In this document: in pieces, positions 23,601-33,800 of the stretch
How positions within the stretch are numbered: position 1 is the first letter of the stretch
Layout of the letters: the number at the start of each line of letters is the position of its first letter
From: Oscheius sp. JU75
Lineage: Eukaryota > Nematoda > Chromadorea > Rhabditida > Rhabditidae
NCBI GenBank assembly: GCA_037178855.1
Contig: JASJZC010000004.1
Span: 6,572,001-6,636,000 of the forward strand
Reading direction: 5' to 3'
DNA length: 64,000 bases
Program-made: the position numbers and the translations under genes
The notes under the pieces: generated by a model
What the model was told of the DNA's origin: nothing
The model's input: the letters and a program-made list of their open reading frames with translations, nothing else
Databases searched by the model: none

Positions 23601-26401
23601 AAGCCCTGGATCGAGGCTACTACGATACCTGAAGATGGATTCGTCAAGACGATGCGACGGAATAACGGAGCCATGGCCCGAATCATCGACGTACGAGGCA
23701 ACTCCACAGTATGTCTCTGTTTCTGATTTTACTGCTCTCTTTCAGATATACGACAACCGAGACGTTGTCGCCTACTGCAAATACCTGTCTGTGAAATATG
23801 ACTGCCATCTCAACGTGGAGATGTGCGTCATGGTAACCGCCTGCCGCTACATCTTCAAGTACGTGTTCAAGGGCAACGACAGGGCAGAGCTGCACGTGGA
23901 AGTCGTCGACGAGATCAAAGAGTTCATCGATGGGAGATACATTTGTCCGCCGGAAGGAATGCATCGCATCCTTGAGTTTCCGATCCAGGAAAGATCCCAC
24001 TCTGTCGTCGTATTGGCTGTGAGTACTGTTCTGTTCCAAAAATGATGTCTCTAGATTCATCTGCCTGAGCAACAAAGTGTTGTATTCAATCGCAACAGAG
24101 CCGACGCCGCTCTACAGTGCCTGAAGAACAGCACTCTCATGGCCTACTTCAACGTTTGTGCAGAATGGGAAGAAAAAGAGGCAAGAGGAGAGGATCTGGG
24201 TCCAGTTGATCCGAGAACCGTCTACTACAATGAGATGCCGGAGCACTTTACATACGAGAACAATGACGTAAGAACGCCTCTGTTATTCTTTCAAGTCAAT
24301 TTTAGACGTTCATCTTGAATGCACGCAGTTGCAAAGGCTGCTGGAAGACGAAGAGAGCTTCAAACTCTAACATCGGCAGAGTCATGATGGCCTCACCGCG
24401 CGAAGTGGAGCGATACGCTCTTCGGCTTCTTCTATTCCATATCAAAGGAGCCACGAAGTTTGAAGACTTGCGACAGGTCCAAGGAGTCCTTCACGCAACT
24501 TTCTCGGATGCTGCCAAGTCAATGGGACTTTTGAATTCGACCGGCCATCTGATGGCATCAATGACCGAAGCTACTACCAGTGGAACCGCCTGCCAAATTC
24601 GATCCTTCTTTGCCTCTCTTCTTATGTTCGTAGAGGGAATTTCGCCGCGAGACGCCCAGCAGGTCTGGAACAGCTTCAAGGCTGATCTTGCTGGAGACTT
24701 TTTTCACCGTAGTGAGTTTTTTGCTCAAACCCTTTGAAAAACATTGTTCAGCACAAGATCTCAATCGCTCCTTCAACCTGGCCTACTACGCTATCAAAGA
24801 CCAATGCGTTTCTTTGCGTCTCGAAGACTTCATTCCTCCTCCTCCCGGTCCTAGAGCAACAATCCTCATGCTAGATTCGGTCGACCATCAGGCCGAGTTG
24901 AATCGCATGCTCCCTCTGCTTCGTGCTAACCCTGAACAGTCGAATGCAATCGACCGCATCTTCAACGGGGTCGTGAAGCTGGCGTTTGTTGACGGTCCCG
25001 GAGGTACAGGAAAGACATTCCTCTACAGGTGTCTCTACCATATGTTGAAAGGTCAGTTTTTCTCCCCTTTTCTCACGCAATTTAGTTGCTGGGAAGCAAG
25101 TGCTTTGCTCCGCATATACTGGCATTGCTTCGAATCTACTTCCACAGGGACAGACTCTCGCCTCAGCGTTCAAATTCAACATTGAACAGGATTGTCGCTC
25201 ATCGAACATCAAGCCAAATTCCAAAGAAGGAAGAGCTCTGAAGGATATCGACTACTTCATCATCGACGAGGCCTCTATGCTATCTGGATCGATGCTCACT
25301 ACGATGGATAGTGTCCTGCAAGACATTCATGGCAACACGACACCGTTCGGAGGAAAGTCAATTTTACTCGGCGGCGACTTTAGACAAGTTTGTCAATTCT
25401 AAACACTTTTCAACTTTTTTAGGTCTTGCCAATTCCTCCCAAAGTGGGTCGATTCCAACCCTTCGAGATCAGTCTCAAGAATTGTCCCCTTTTTCGTCTA
25501 TTCGATCAGATCAAGCTGACTCGAAATATGAGGGTTCAGCAGGATCAAGTAGCTTGGATGCAGTACATTCTTCAAGTTGGAAACGGCACACTACCAGATG
25601 ACGAATCCGGAAGAATTGCATTGATACCAGAAATACTCAGTCATGGTGATTTGATCCAGGAGATCTTCGAGGGATCATTCAATGACGCCAATCTGATCAA
25701 CCAGCGTGCCATCCTGTGCCCGAAGAATAAGGATGTCGATAGAGTCAACAACAGCATATTGGAGCGAATGACAGGTAGCTACTTTTTTCGTCTCGATATA
25801 CACTGCACACTTTTTCCAGGTGAGACGAAAACCTACCATAGTGCGGATAGTGTCGATGTGGACGAGGATGGACACAATTACTATCCAACCGAATTCCTCA
25901 ATAAGCAAATTCCTTCCAATCTCCCTCCTCACACACTCCGCCTGAAGAAAGGAGCCGTTGTCATGCTCCTGCGCAACATCAACGTCAAGGAAGGACTTTG
26001 TAATGGAAGTCGCCTTCAAGTGACCGGATTCGGCGAAAGGATTCTTAGGTGCACACAAATTACGGGACCGCGGAAGGGAGCCGAAGTCATTCTTGGTCGA
26101 TACGACCTATACTCCGATCAAGGTAAGAGTACAAACTCCGTTTCCATTTCATATTTTAGGTCTCTCAGTACGCCTGAAGAGACGCCAATTCCCAATCAAG
26201 CTAGCCTTTTCGATGTCAATTCACAAGGCCCAGGGTCAGAGCCTAGAAAAAGTGGGTGTGGATCTCACTGAAAGTGTTTTCTGTCACGGGCAGCTATATG
26301 TAGCTCTGTCCCGCGCCACCTCGCAACATGGAGTCAAGATCTTGACCCCCGCAAGGAACCCGAAAACTCGGAATATCGTGGATCCTCGAGCTGTAACCTG
26401 A
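20667..26401 (+). CDS. Helitron Rep/helicase (RepHel), 15 exons, 1734 aa
   Basis: Exons: 20667-20998, 21037-21657, 21692-21855, 21893-22617, 22658-23053, 23090-23396, 23440-23708, 23746-24018, 24055-24267, 24306-24711, 24752-25051, 25086-25387, 25423-25774, 25820-26122, 26160-26401. All 14 introns are 34-45 nt GT-AG and the frame is unbroken. The N terminus is a Pro-rich region and a coiled, repeat-filled segment. Next comes the rolling-circle nuclease with the HUH motif in QKRGLPHAHMLF and the downstream tyrosine region (AYCKYLSVKY...YIFKYVFKGND). The Pif1-like SF1 helicase follows: Walker A GPGGTGKT, motif II IIDEASML, GGDFRQ, and C-terminal SIHKAQGQSLEKVGVDL...YVALSRAT. Known role: single-strand nicking and rolling-circle-like transposition. 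The absence of any stop or frameshift suggests recent activity. Confidence 0.9.
21135..21607 (+). repeat. 69-bp coding minisatellite inside the Helitron gene (about 7 units)
   Basis: About seven nearly identical 69-bp units encode a 23-residue repeat read as EADAVQHQNQRARETSEETA plus RRQ. Because the unit has no stop in several frames, long open frames also appear in other frames on both strands; those are artefacts. The protein repeat is charged and probably helical. Confidence 0.9.
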
Positions 26402-26655
26402 TGGACCTCTTCTACTCTCCTTCGATCTCTCTCTTTTCTCTACAACTATGCCTGATTCTTTCCCTTCCTTCTCACTTTTTCTCTTCCCTACCCCTCAATT
26501 TGAGCAACTGAAATTTGAGATTCCTACTACCAGAGTGCATTATATTGTTTCCCCACATATTTCCCCTGAGAGAAGTAAACAGTGTTAAGGCTCATTTTTG
26601 TTTTTGTGAAACAAGACAATAGACAATTTAAAATTTAAAAACAATTTAAAATAGA

Positions 26656-26693
26656 CAAGTTAGGCACGCCCCGAAGGGGCGCAGCCTAACTTG
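26656..26693 (+). repeat. Helitron 3'-terminal hairpin
   Basis: A 38-bp palindrome with 10-bp perfect outer arms (CAAGTTAGGC / GCCTAACTTG) and an inner GCCCC-GAA-GGGGC stem. The same hairpin, slightly longer, ends the short copy at 27340-27380. It probably marks the transposition terminus. Confidence 0.75.
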
Positions 26694-26863
26694 TTTACTT
26701 GAAAATTTTCTTTATCTAGTTCTAAATGCTCAAAAGTCTCTCTCTGTATGTGTGTCTGTCTGAAGATGCGAATTTGGGAGAACATTGCTCCTGTCACGGT
26801 AGCTTGACTGAAACAGCATCTACCTGTCACGAGTCTCAACGGGGCATCAACCACATTAGCCTA
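26694..26863. other. Spacer with a degenerate Helitron fragment
   Basis: Between the autonomous Helitron and its first short copy lies a fragment with GGGAGAACATTGCTCCTGTC and a GTAGCTTGACTG motif. It is an eroded piece of the same 5' region. Confidence 0.55.
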
Positions 26864-27380
26864 TCTATTTTAAATTGTCCTCGCGTCTCTGTCTGTCTGT
26901 CTGAAGCCAATATTGCCAATTAGTGAGCACTATTTTGTGCGCACACTAATTGTTGGCAAGTCAAGTCAGTTCGGGAGATACCTTCTTTGGGAGAACGTTG
27001 CTTCTGTCATGGTAGCTCGACTGGCGCGGAAAATGCGAACAGGGCGAAGTGAGAGAGAAGGACCAGTACAGGCTGACAGAAGGGAATAGAAACCGGGCAA
27101 AATTCAAAGGTATCAGAGGATATAACTGTCATTGAGCTCCCCAGGGACGATAGCAATACTTGGACAGAGAGCTGGATCGAGAAATCGGAAAAATGAGTTC
27201 AAAGAGTGAAAGGGAAGTGGGTTTGAGGGATAGAAAGTGGAGTCAAAGAGTGGGAAGTAGGTTTCACTGATTAGAAATGGTCATTAGCAATCGTTTTTGC
27301 TGGGGAAAGGACAAGGTAGATATGCCTCAAGGTGCGCAACAAGTTAGGCTACCGCCCCGAAGGGGCGGCGGCCTAACTTG
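26864..27380 (+). mobile_element. Non-autonomous Helitron derivative, copy B
   Basis: A copy of 517 bp begins TCTATTTTAAATTGTCCTCG and is nearly identical to 20074-20515. It then jumps directly into the second half of the terminal hairpin and ends GCCTAACTTG at 27380. It lacks all coding sequence. The junction lies in the CCCCGAAGGG core, present both in the 5' region and in the 3' hairpin, so it looks like an internal deletion between short homologies. Confidence 0.8.
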
Positions 27381-27815
27381 TCCATTTAAAATTGTCCTCT
27401 GTCTGTGTGTCTGTCTGAAGCCAATATTGCAATTAGTGCGCGTTGTTTTTCGCACTGTCTACGCACTAATTATTTGCAAGTCAAGTCAGTTTGGGGATAG
27501 CTTCGTTGGGAGAATGTTGCTCCTGTAGGGGTAGCTCGACTGGCGGAGAATATGCGGGCGGGTTGAAGTGTGAGGGAAGAGGGGAAGGGCCAGGGCAGGT
27601 GGACAAAAGGGAGTAGAAACGGGGAATAGTTCGAAGAAATTAGGTTATAACTGTCATTGAGGCCCTACTAGAATAAGAAGTTGGGGAGGCATGGGAAATA
27701 TTTTGAGGGACGGGAAGTGGGTTTAGCTGATTTGCAGTGGTCTTTAACAATAGTTTTACTGGGGAAAGGCTAAGTTAGGCAAGCTTCGAAGGGGCGCAAT
27801 AAGTTAGGCTACCTT
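27381..27815 (+). mobile_element. Non-autonomous Helitron derivative, copy C (tandem, diverged)
   Basis: The copy starts TCCATTTAAAATTGTCCTC immediately after the last base of copy B, giving a head-to-tail tandem. It keeps the GAGAATGTTGCTCCTGT and GTAGCTCGACTGG motifs and ends with a decayed hairpin (AAGTTAGGC...TTCGAAGGGGC). It is more diverged than copy B. Confidence 0.7.
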
Positions 27816-27903
27816 TTTTTGAGCAAGGTTTATTTCCTTGTTTCCGGTGCTTGTAAGAGACCTCCCGGCAAGTGGCCTGTCCTCTGTTGTAGAAGAGCAG
27901 CAG

Positions 27904-28176
27904 TCATTGGTTCTTCTTGCTGCGACGGAAGAGCCCAACATCCCAGTAGTTGTCCGATCGCAATAAGAAGCACGGCTGATCTCTGCTGATGTCTTCTGCT
28001 CTTGTGACGGCCTCAGTTCCGAGTGAACACAGCGCGACGGGAATCTTCTCACACCACGGGCAGCAGGAAGAACGAGAAGGTTCCTCGAGGAAAGAGTCTA
28101 CTTCTGACAGTAGAAGAGGCATGAGGACGTCCATTAGGATCGGACCAGTATAAGCAGAAGCAGCGGACGAGTTCAT
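27904..28176 (-). CDS. Small unknown protein with a CPWC motif (90 aa)
   Basis: A single open frame starts at ATG 28176 and reads MNSSAASAYTGPILMDVLMP, then a cysteine cluster SSCCPWCEKIPVALC, ending in RRSKKNQ. An AATAAA signal lies on the same strand about 70 nt beyond the stop (around 27828-27833). The start is only about 68 nt downstream of the stop of the kinase gene on the same strand, and an AG splice-acceptor-like TTCAAG directly precedes the ATG. CPWC resembles a redox or metal site, but the ORF is too short to assign. Confidence 0.4.
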   Translation of the reverse strand: MNSSAASAYTGPILMDVLMPLLLSEVDSFLEEPSRSSCCPWCEKIPVALCSLGTEAVTRAEDISRDQPCFLLRSDNYWDVGLFRRSKKNQ

Positions 28177-29275
28177 CTTGAATTCGTACCTTGTTATTTT
28201 TTGAACTTTCTTTAATGACCGGTATTATAAAACATTATGCTGTTCACATGGGAAGGAGCCCGTTTGCGATCCACCCGTCGACCATTTCCATGGCTGTTTT
28301 GGTTGTACATTGATTTGCAGGATCCCAGCAGCTTAAACTTGGAATCGGTCTTGAAAAATGATCTTTTGTTAGCTAACCCTTCAACCAATTCACGGAGTAT
28401 TCCAAATCTTTCGTTATTGATTGGTGGTCGCCACTGAATTCCATCAACGAGCCCGTGTAATAAGTTACATGCATCTTGATATTGTTGTCCCCTTGGAAGA
28501 GTTTGGTTTCTTCTTTCTTCGAAAGGAATCCTAGAATAAATTGAAACGAATAGTGAAAGCTACTCACTTCATGTCGCAAACAAAATAAAGCGTCATCCCG
28601 AAGCTGTGAATATCAGCAGATGAATCCCACTCTTCATGTAAATACTGTTTCCTGTTTCGGAATGGATTGGTTCCAGCACTGAAAAAGGATACCGTAAAAA
28701 TCGAATACAAAAAGTTTGTCAGGTTTACATATGGCTATCGACGAATTGCAAGTAATCTATTGTAATAAAAATACGCATATACCGATAGTTCTGTTTCGGA
28801 TACATTACACTTTTTATGAGCGCAGTGGCGGTACGGTTGCGCCACGATAACTTTATAAGCAGTTTAATAAATATTTAGTTCAATTGCATTGCAAAGCTCA
28901 GTCTGTCCGGAGATATTAGCAAGTCAAGCAAGTGGGAGACATAAACCCACTGTTTTCTTGAGGTTTCTTCGGAATCTGAAGCGGTCCCAAAATCCGATAT
29001 TAGCACATTAAAGTTACCTTTGATCAGAACGCTAAATTTAGCAAGTTCTAATACCGAAAAATGATTACTTATTGGGGTTTAAATCGCCGTGTTTAACTTT
29101 TGCTTCAGTATGAAGAAAGTCGAGGCCGCAAATGATCCCGTAAGCAATTTTGTTTGCTATTCTTTGTTCCACGTATGTGGGAGCGGTAGGTTATAATGTC
29201 TGAAAAACTTTATTTGATAGTGCCGGAACCAAAAACACACGCAGATGCAAAACAGTTCTACTTATACTGGGTGAC

Positions 29276-30537
29276 CCATAATTACGTTGACAAGGCACAC
29301 TCGCGCGAAAATGCAATTTTTTTTTTTCGAATTTTGTGTTTCTAATCGTTTTTATTTTTGTTTGATAGCGTTTTTTTTACTATATTTTCAATTATTTTTG
29401 TTTTTTTATAGGTTCTAACTTTCAGAATGACGAAGCCGTCACCTCATTGTGCATCACTCGTCTACTTTATCGTGAGGCAATTCCGGCATGCGACATTTCG
29501 AGGCGGCTAAATGTATCCAGGCAACTTGTATCGGCGACAATTTGTCTTCAAGTCTTTGGAAAGCCATTCCGATTGAACCGCACGCGGAAGACCTGTTTCT
29601 GTTTCAACCAAAGCAGTTATCAAGGACGTGCGCGAACGTCTTCGTCGCAGCCCGGCGCGCTCTATCTGCAAGATCTCAAAGAAGATGTCCATTTCCCGAA
29701 CTTCGTAGCAACGAATTGTCAAGAATTGTCTAGCGATGGAAGCGTACAAGCAGACTAGAAGCCAATTTCTTTCTATTGCTGCCAAAATCAAGAGAAAAGT
29801 CCGTGCCAAGGAGTAGCTTAAACGTTTCAAACATGGAGCTCACCAGACGATTCTTTTCACGGATGAGAAGGTGTTCACCATCGAACAGGCTCTGAACAAG
29901 CAAAATGATAGAGTCTACGCGATTTTTCAGCTAAATGTGACCTTACAGCGAACTGGTTATCCGAAAAGTTTGATGGTCTTTGCCGGAATCACCACAGATG
30001 GATGGAAAGACGCCTCTCATCTTCGTCCCACAGAGAACTAAAGTCTATGGAAACAATTATCTTGATATGCTGAGAACTCGACTTTTACCCTGGGCCTAGA
30101 AACACTTCAAGAAAAAACATTGGTGCTTCCAACAAGATGGAGCGCCTGCCCACAAGTATAGCGCCGTCCAGAACTAGTGCCAGCAGGACTTCCCGGACTT
30201 CCTCACCTTCAATCCACTGTCATCCCCTAACCTCAATTCAATAGACTACTCAAACTGGTGCGTTCCCGAGTCTAAGGCATGCTCCAAACCTCATCTGGAC
30301 ATCGATTCGCTGAAGAAATCCTTGGGAAAGGCCTGGAGTGAGCTTGATGATGCCTACCTGAGTGCCACCTTCCCCAAACGTCTCAAGGCTTGTGTCGATG
30401 CTGACGGCGATATCTTTGAACTTTAAAGTACAATTATGTTCAGTTTTTTTGTTAAGAATAAAACCTTTATGATCGATTTTCTTGTTCTGCATTCTTTTTG
30501 CCTCCACGGAACCTTGTCAATATAAAAGCCCACCCTG
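29276..30537 (+). mobile_element. Tc1/mariner-type element, 1262 bp, TA-flanked
   Basis: Imperfect terminal inverted repeats of about 28 bp (CTGGGTGACCCATAATTACG... and, inverted, CAGGGTGGGCTTTTATATTG..., both followed by TTGACAAGG) are flanked by TA at 29274-29275 and 30538-30539. This is the target duplication of the superfamily. It sits in the plus orientation inside an intron of the minus-strand kinase K1. Confidence 0.88.
29430..30425 (+). pseudogene. Mariner transposase remnant
   Basis: Broken plus-strand frames encode the helix-turn-helix region (ITRLLYREAIPACDISRRLN) and the DDE-type catalytic core. The core includes FTDEKVFTIEQALNKQNDRV, CFQQDGAPAHK and SIDYSNW, so all three catalytic acidic positions are visible. 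A stop follows VQN shortly after the second motif, and at least two frameshifts occur in the N-terminal half. The element is non-autonomous as it stands. Confidence 0.85.
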
Positions 30538-30849
30538 TACTTACAATGTAAAAGAGATTGATCTGCCTTTTCCATGATATAGCCAATGTTTCCGAGTTGA
30601 AGTGTGTAGACAACTTTTTCGATTTTAACAATGTTCCGATGAGACAACTGAAAGTTTTCATGGAAAACGATTGCTGCAACCCACCCTGCACAAGGTCTCA
30701 ATCTCAGTTTGCATCTGTTCCCAGGCACTCCTGGCGTTTACACAGCGTTTGTACACGAGCATCTCTCCCAAGTGTGAAGGTTCTGCCATCTCGTAGACTA
30801 TCCCGAATGTTCCGTTCCCAATAGAAGGTCCGATGAAAGGTTGTATTCT

Positions 30850-31590
30850 ATTTTCGGCAATCCGAAGAACTGAAATATTCCAGGTTATCAACACCGCCGG
30901 CAAGTCGCTTTATGTGTTTTTCTAAATGATTGCTGCTTACTAGCCAAACATTGGAGTGCGAAATGCGAGCCGAAGCCTGCAACGATCGGTGTCGTAAGTT
31001 AAAGTGGGCTAAATATTTATCATCGAGGTAGCCACTGTTCACAAACAATTGGATATGCATTCAATAAGGCTAAACATAATCAGTGAAAAAACTTACGATT
31101 GTTGGAATTTTGGGCCAGTCGAGGCGCTTCATTGGGATGAATAACCTCCTGGATAGGAACACTAGGGACCCTTTGGTACGGGTTACTACTGTTTGAAGTA
31201 GAGGGCTGCATGATAGGGATAGAAAAATGCTCGCATATATTGAGAGATGGCCGCTTTTGCTCTTTATCAGCGTTGGTATTGGCCCTCTTTCTTTTTCAGT
31301 AAACCCTCTTTGCAGCCAAAGATAAAGATGCGTAGCCACGCAATTGAAAACTGATAAAAAAACGTTGACTGATTATGTTTAGCCTTATTGAATGCATATC
31401 CAATTGTTTGTGAACAGTGGCTACCTCGATGATAAATATTAAGCCCACTTTTTACAATTTTTTCACTTACTATCTAGCCTACACCAATTGTTGCAAGACT
31501 CGGCTCGCATTTCGCAATCCGATGTTTGGCTAGTAAGCAGCAATCGTTTCGAATAACACGTGAAGCGACTTGCCGGTTTTTTTGCTGGTT
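30850..31590. repeat. Palindromic (head-to-head) duplication around kinase intron 1
   Basis: The segment at about 30850-31095 is repeated in reverse complement at about 31365-31590. Long shared runs include GGATATGCATTCAATAAGGC and AAGCGACTTGCCGG, and the spacer is about 270 bp. The homology continues into the kinase N-lobe exons (30685-30869 on minus, 31849-32042 on plus), interrupted by about 230 bp on the right arm. The spacer holds exon 1 of K1, which the right-hand copy lacks. Confidence 0.85.
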
Positions 31591-31848
31591 TCCTATTTTG
31601 GAGAACCATCCCTAAAGTAGCCAATATCTTATTGTTAAGCACTTTACTGATAACTTATCGCATTCAGCGCTCCATTTTTCCGGAAACCGAACCAATTCTT
31701 CTGCCCATATTACGAACATCTCTCATGCTTCCTGTGACTGTTCCGTAAGCAAAAGTGCACTACAGTAACATAACTTGACCTCTTTATGTACAATAAGTCT
31801 CCCGAACGTGTTGTTTAACTAAAGATGTGTTAATAACCTTTAATATTT

Positions 31849-32110
31849 CAGTTCCTCGAGTTGCCGAAAATAAAATACAACCTTTCATCAGACGATCTCT
31901 TGGAAAGGTGCCAGTAGTCTACAAGACGACAGATCCTTCACATCCTGGAGAGATGCTTGTGTACAAACACTTCAGAGAAGACAGTGTAAACGCCAGAAGT
32001 GCTTGGGAACAGATGCAAACTGAGATCGAGACTTGGTCCACGGTGGGTTACAGAAGTCGTTTTCCATGAAAACTTTCAGTTGTTCCATCCAAATATTTTT
32101 TAGAAACACA
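31849..32110 (+). pseudogene. Kinase N-lobe fragment K2 (inverted duplicate of K1)
   Basis: The plus strand encodes VPRVAENKIQPF, a damaged glycine loop (RRSLGKVPVVYK) and VNARSAWEQMQTEIET, closely matching K1. The 37-nt intron that follows is also conserved. The next exon reads LFHPNIF and stops, where K1 has LSHRNIVKIEKV. No first exon or C-lobe follows directly. It is a truncated duplicate. Confidence 0.75.
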
Positions 32111-32129
32111 ACAGTTGGCTACCCACTTC

Positions 32130-33800
32130 AACTTTCGATACTTTTCTTATTCTGTTTTCAACACGGACAAAATGGACATTGCTATGAAAAGTGAGTGCAT
32201 ATTGTGATTCAAAACAAGCTTTGAAATTGAAGAAGGCTATCAGACTCTTAGCTCGAATAAATCTTTTTACGAGCCAGTTTTGCCACCATGCGCAACCGAA
32301 GACTTGCCTGACTCAGGTTACAATCTATTTTAACTTGTCCTCGCGTCTCTCGTATCAAGACAGGTTGACAGAAGGGAATAGAAACCGCAAAGATCAAATG
32401 ACTCAGGTTATGACTGTCATTGAGCCTCTCTAGGCGATAGCATTACTTGGATAGGGAGTTGGGTTTGAAGGACGGGAAAGTGGTTTCAAAGAGTGATTCG
32501 AGGGATAGGAAGTGGGTTTAAAAGAATAGAAGTGGGAAGGGGTTTCGAAAGATAGGAAACGGGTTCAAAGCATGGGAAAGGGTTTCAAAGAGTGAAATGG
32601 AAGTTAGTTCAAAGCATGGGAAGTGAGTTGAGATATAGGAAATGGGTTAGAAGAAAGGTAAGTGGGTTCAAAGGGTAAGGAAATGGGCCTGATGAGTGGG
32701 AAGAGGGTTGAGAGGAGGAGAAGCAGGTTCAAATGGTAAGAGAGTCTGTTCAAAAAATGGAATGGAAGAGGGTTCAAAGTGAAAAGGAAATGGATCCGAG
32801 GGATAGGAAGTGTTTTCTAAGAGTGGGAAACAGGTTCAATGAGTCCCGAAGGGGCACAACAAGTTAAGAATTTAATCTGGAGCTAATTAGAAAATAATAA
32901 CGATTTTCCATCGTTTATACCTCCACGTGGTGTCAAGTTGTTTGAAGATAGTAGCTTCTCAGATTTGGGGCCACATGGTGGGCGAATTTAAGGCTTACAA
33001 GGCCTCAATCCTGAGTAATTTGAAAACAAATAAATTAAACAATTCGATCGGACCATAGTGGCCCGGATTGATAACTTTTCCGTTTCCGTATGGCCATAAC
33101 TAGACAAGCGGCTGCGCCGCACGTTGCAAGCGCTAAAATGGTAGTTATGTCAGCCTCTGTCAGCGTTTCACAGGTTATGTCAAATACTGTCAGCTATGAT
33201 CAAATTCTATCAACCTATGTCAACCTTTGTCAGCTTGTGTCAGCAACCGCGGAAGTACGAGGCTACTCTACATATTTTTGGTGCGGGTTAATATTGTTTG
33301 AAGTAGAGGGCTGCATAAGAGGGATAGAAAAATGCTTGCAAATATTTACATAGATGGCTAATGCTCTTTATCAGCGTTTGGTAGTAGCGATCGATCGAAG
33401 CAACTGATAACTGACAATTCAGGTTTTCGATACTTTTCTTATTCTTTCAACACGGACAAAATGGACATTGCTATGAAAAGTGAGTGTGAGATTTTGATTC
33501 AAAACAAGTTTTGAAAATGAAGAAGGCTATCAGACTCTCAGCTCGAATAAATCCTTCTACGAGTCAATTTCGCCTCCATGCGCAACCGAAGGCTTGCCCG
33601 ACTCAGGTTACAATTATTTAAGAATTAAACCTGGAGATATTCAGAAAACGTTAACGATTTTCCATCGTTTATACCTCCGCATGGGGTTAAATTATTTGAA
33701 GAAAGTAGTTTTACGGATTTGAAGCCAATGGGAACGAATGGCGAATGTATGGTTTACATGGCCACAATCCCCAATGAGTAAGCTAAAAACACATCTTTCT
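32130..33800 (+). repeat. Direct duplication, one copy split by a Helitron derivative
   Basis: Sequence at about 32130-32333 plus 32864-33000 recurs as one continuous block at about 33425-33800. Both copies carry GACAAAATGGACATTGC, GAAGAAGGCTATCAGACTC and CCATCGTTTATACCTCC. The first copy is interrupted exactly by the element at 32334-32863; the second preserves the empty site. About 110 bp near 33280-33390 also matches the K1 exon-1 region (about 31190-31290). Confidence 0.8.
32334..32863 (+). mobile_element. Non-autonomous Helitron derivative, copy D
   Basis: It starts TCTATTTTAACTTGTCCTCG and ends CCCGAAGGGGCACAACAAG. Its interior has expanded into a roughly 20-bp tandem repeat of the type GGGTTCAAAGAGTGGGAAGT (about 32460-32840). 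Comparison with the uninterrupted duplicate at about 33610 shows insertion between A and T with no target-site duplication. Confidence 0.78.

Larger units (their letters stand above)
20074..26693 (+). mobile_element. Autonomous Helitron, apparently intact
   Basis: The element starts TCTATTTTAAATTGTCC at 20074 and ends with a 38-bp palindrome at 26656-26693, whose final bases are CCTAACTTG. About 450 bp of 5' sequence is shared with three short copies at 26864, 27381 and 32334. The short copies join this 5' region directly to the terminal hairpin, as deletion derivatives do. Between the ends lies an uninterrupted (after splicing) RepHel gene. Insertion next to T without target-site duplication, inferred from the copy at 32334, agrees with Helitron behaviour. 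The 3' end is CTTG, not the usual CTRR. The termini are inferred by comparing copies within the window. Confidence 0.8.
28244..31211 (-). pseudogene. Protein kinase gene K1, frameshifted and carrying a mariner
   Basis: Inferred exons: 31211-31097 (MQPSTSNSSNPYQRVP), 30869-30685 (glycine loop IGNGTFGIVY and lysine in MLVYKR), 30647-30545 (LSHRNIVKIEKV), 29199-29069 (catalytic loop HGDLNPN), 29031-28951 (NVLISDFGTAS), 28678-28568 (AGTNPF...SSADIHSFGMTLYF), 28532-28378, 28331-28244 (CWDPANQ...GLLPM). All kinase subdomains are recognisable and the layout is tyrosine-kinase-like. HRD is changed to HGD. A 2-bp insertion near 28500 shifts the frame before subdomain X. The 29199 exon does not continue the frame of the previous one and has an in-frame stop at its start. 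A mariner occupies the intron between 30545 and 29199. I call it a decaying kinase gene. Confidence 0.7.

Noticed and set aside
28510-28579. K1 as an intact kinase through subdomain X
   Set aside because: Careful reading shows a 2-bp insertion near 28500 that shifts the frame, and the 29199 exon does not join in frame.
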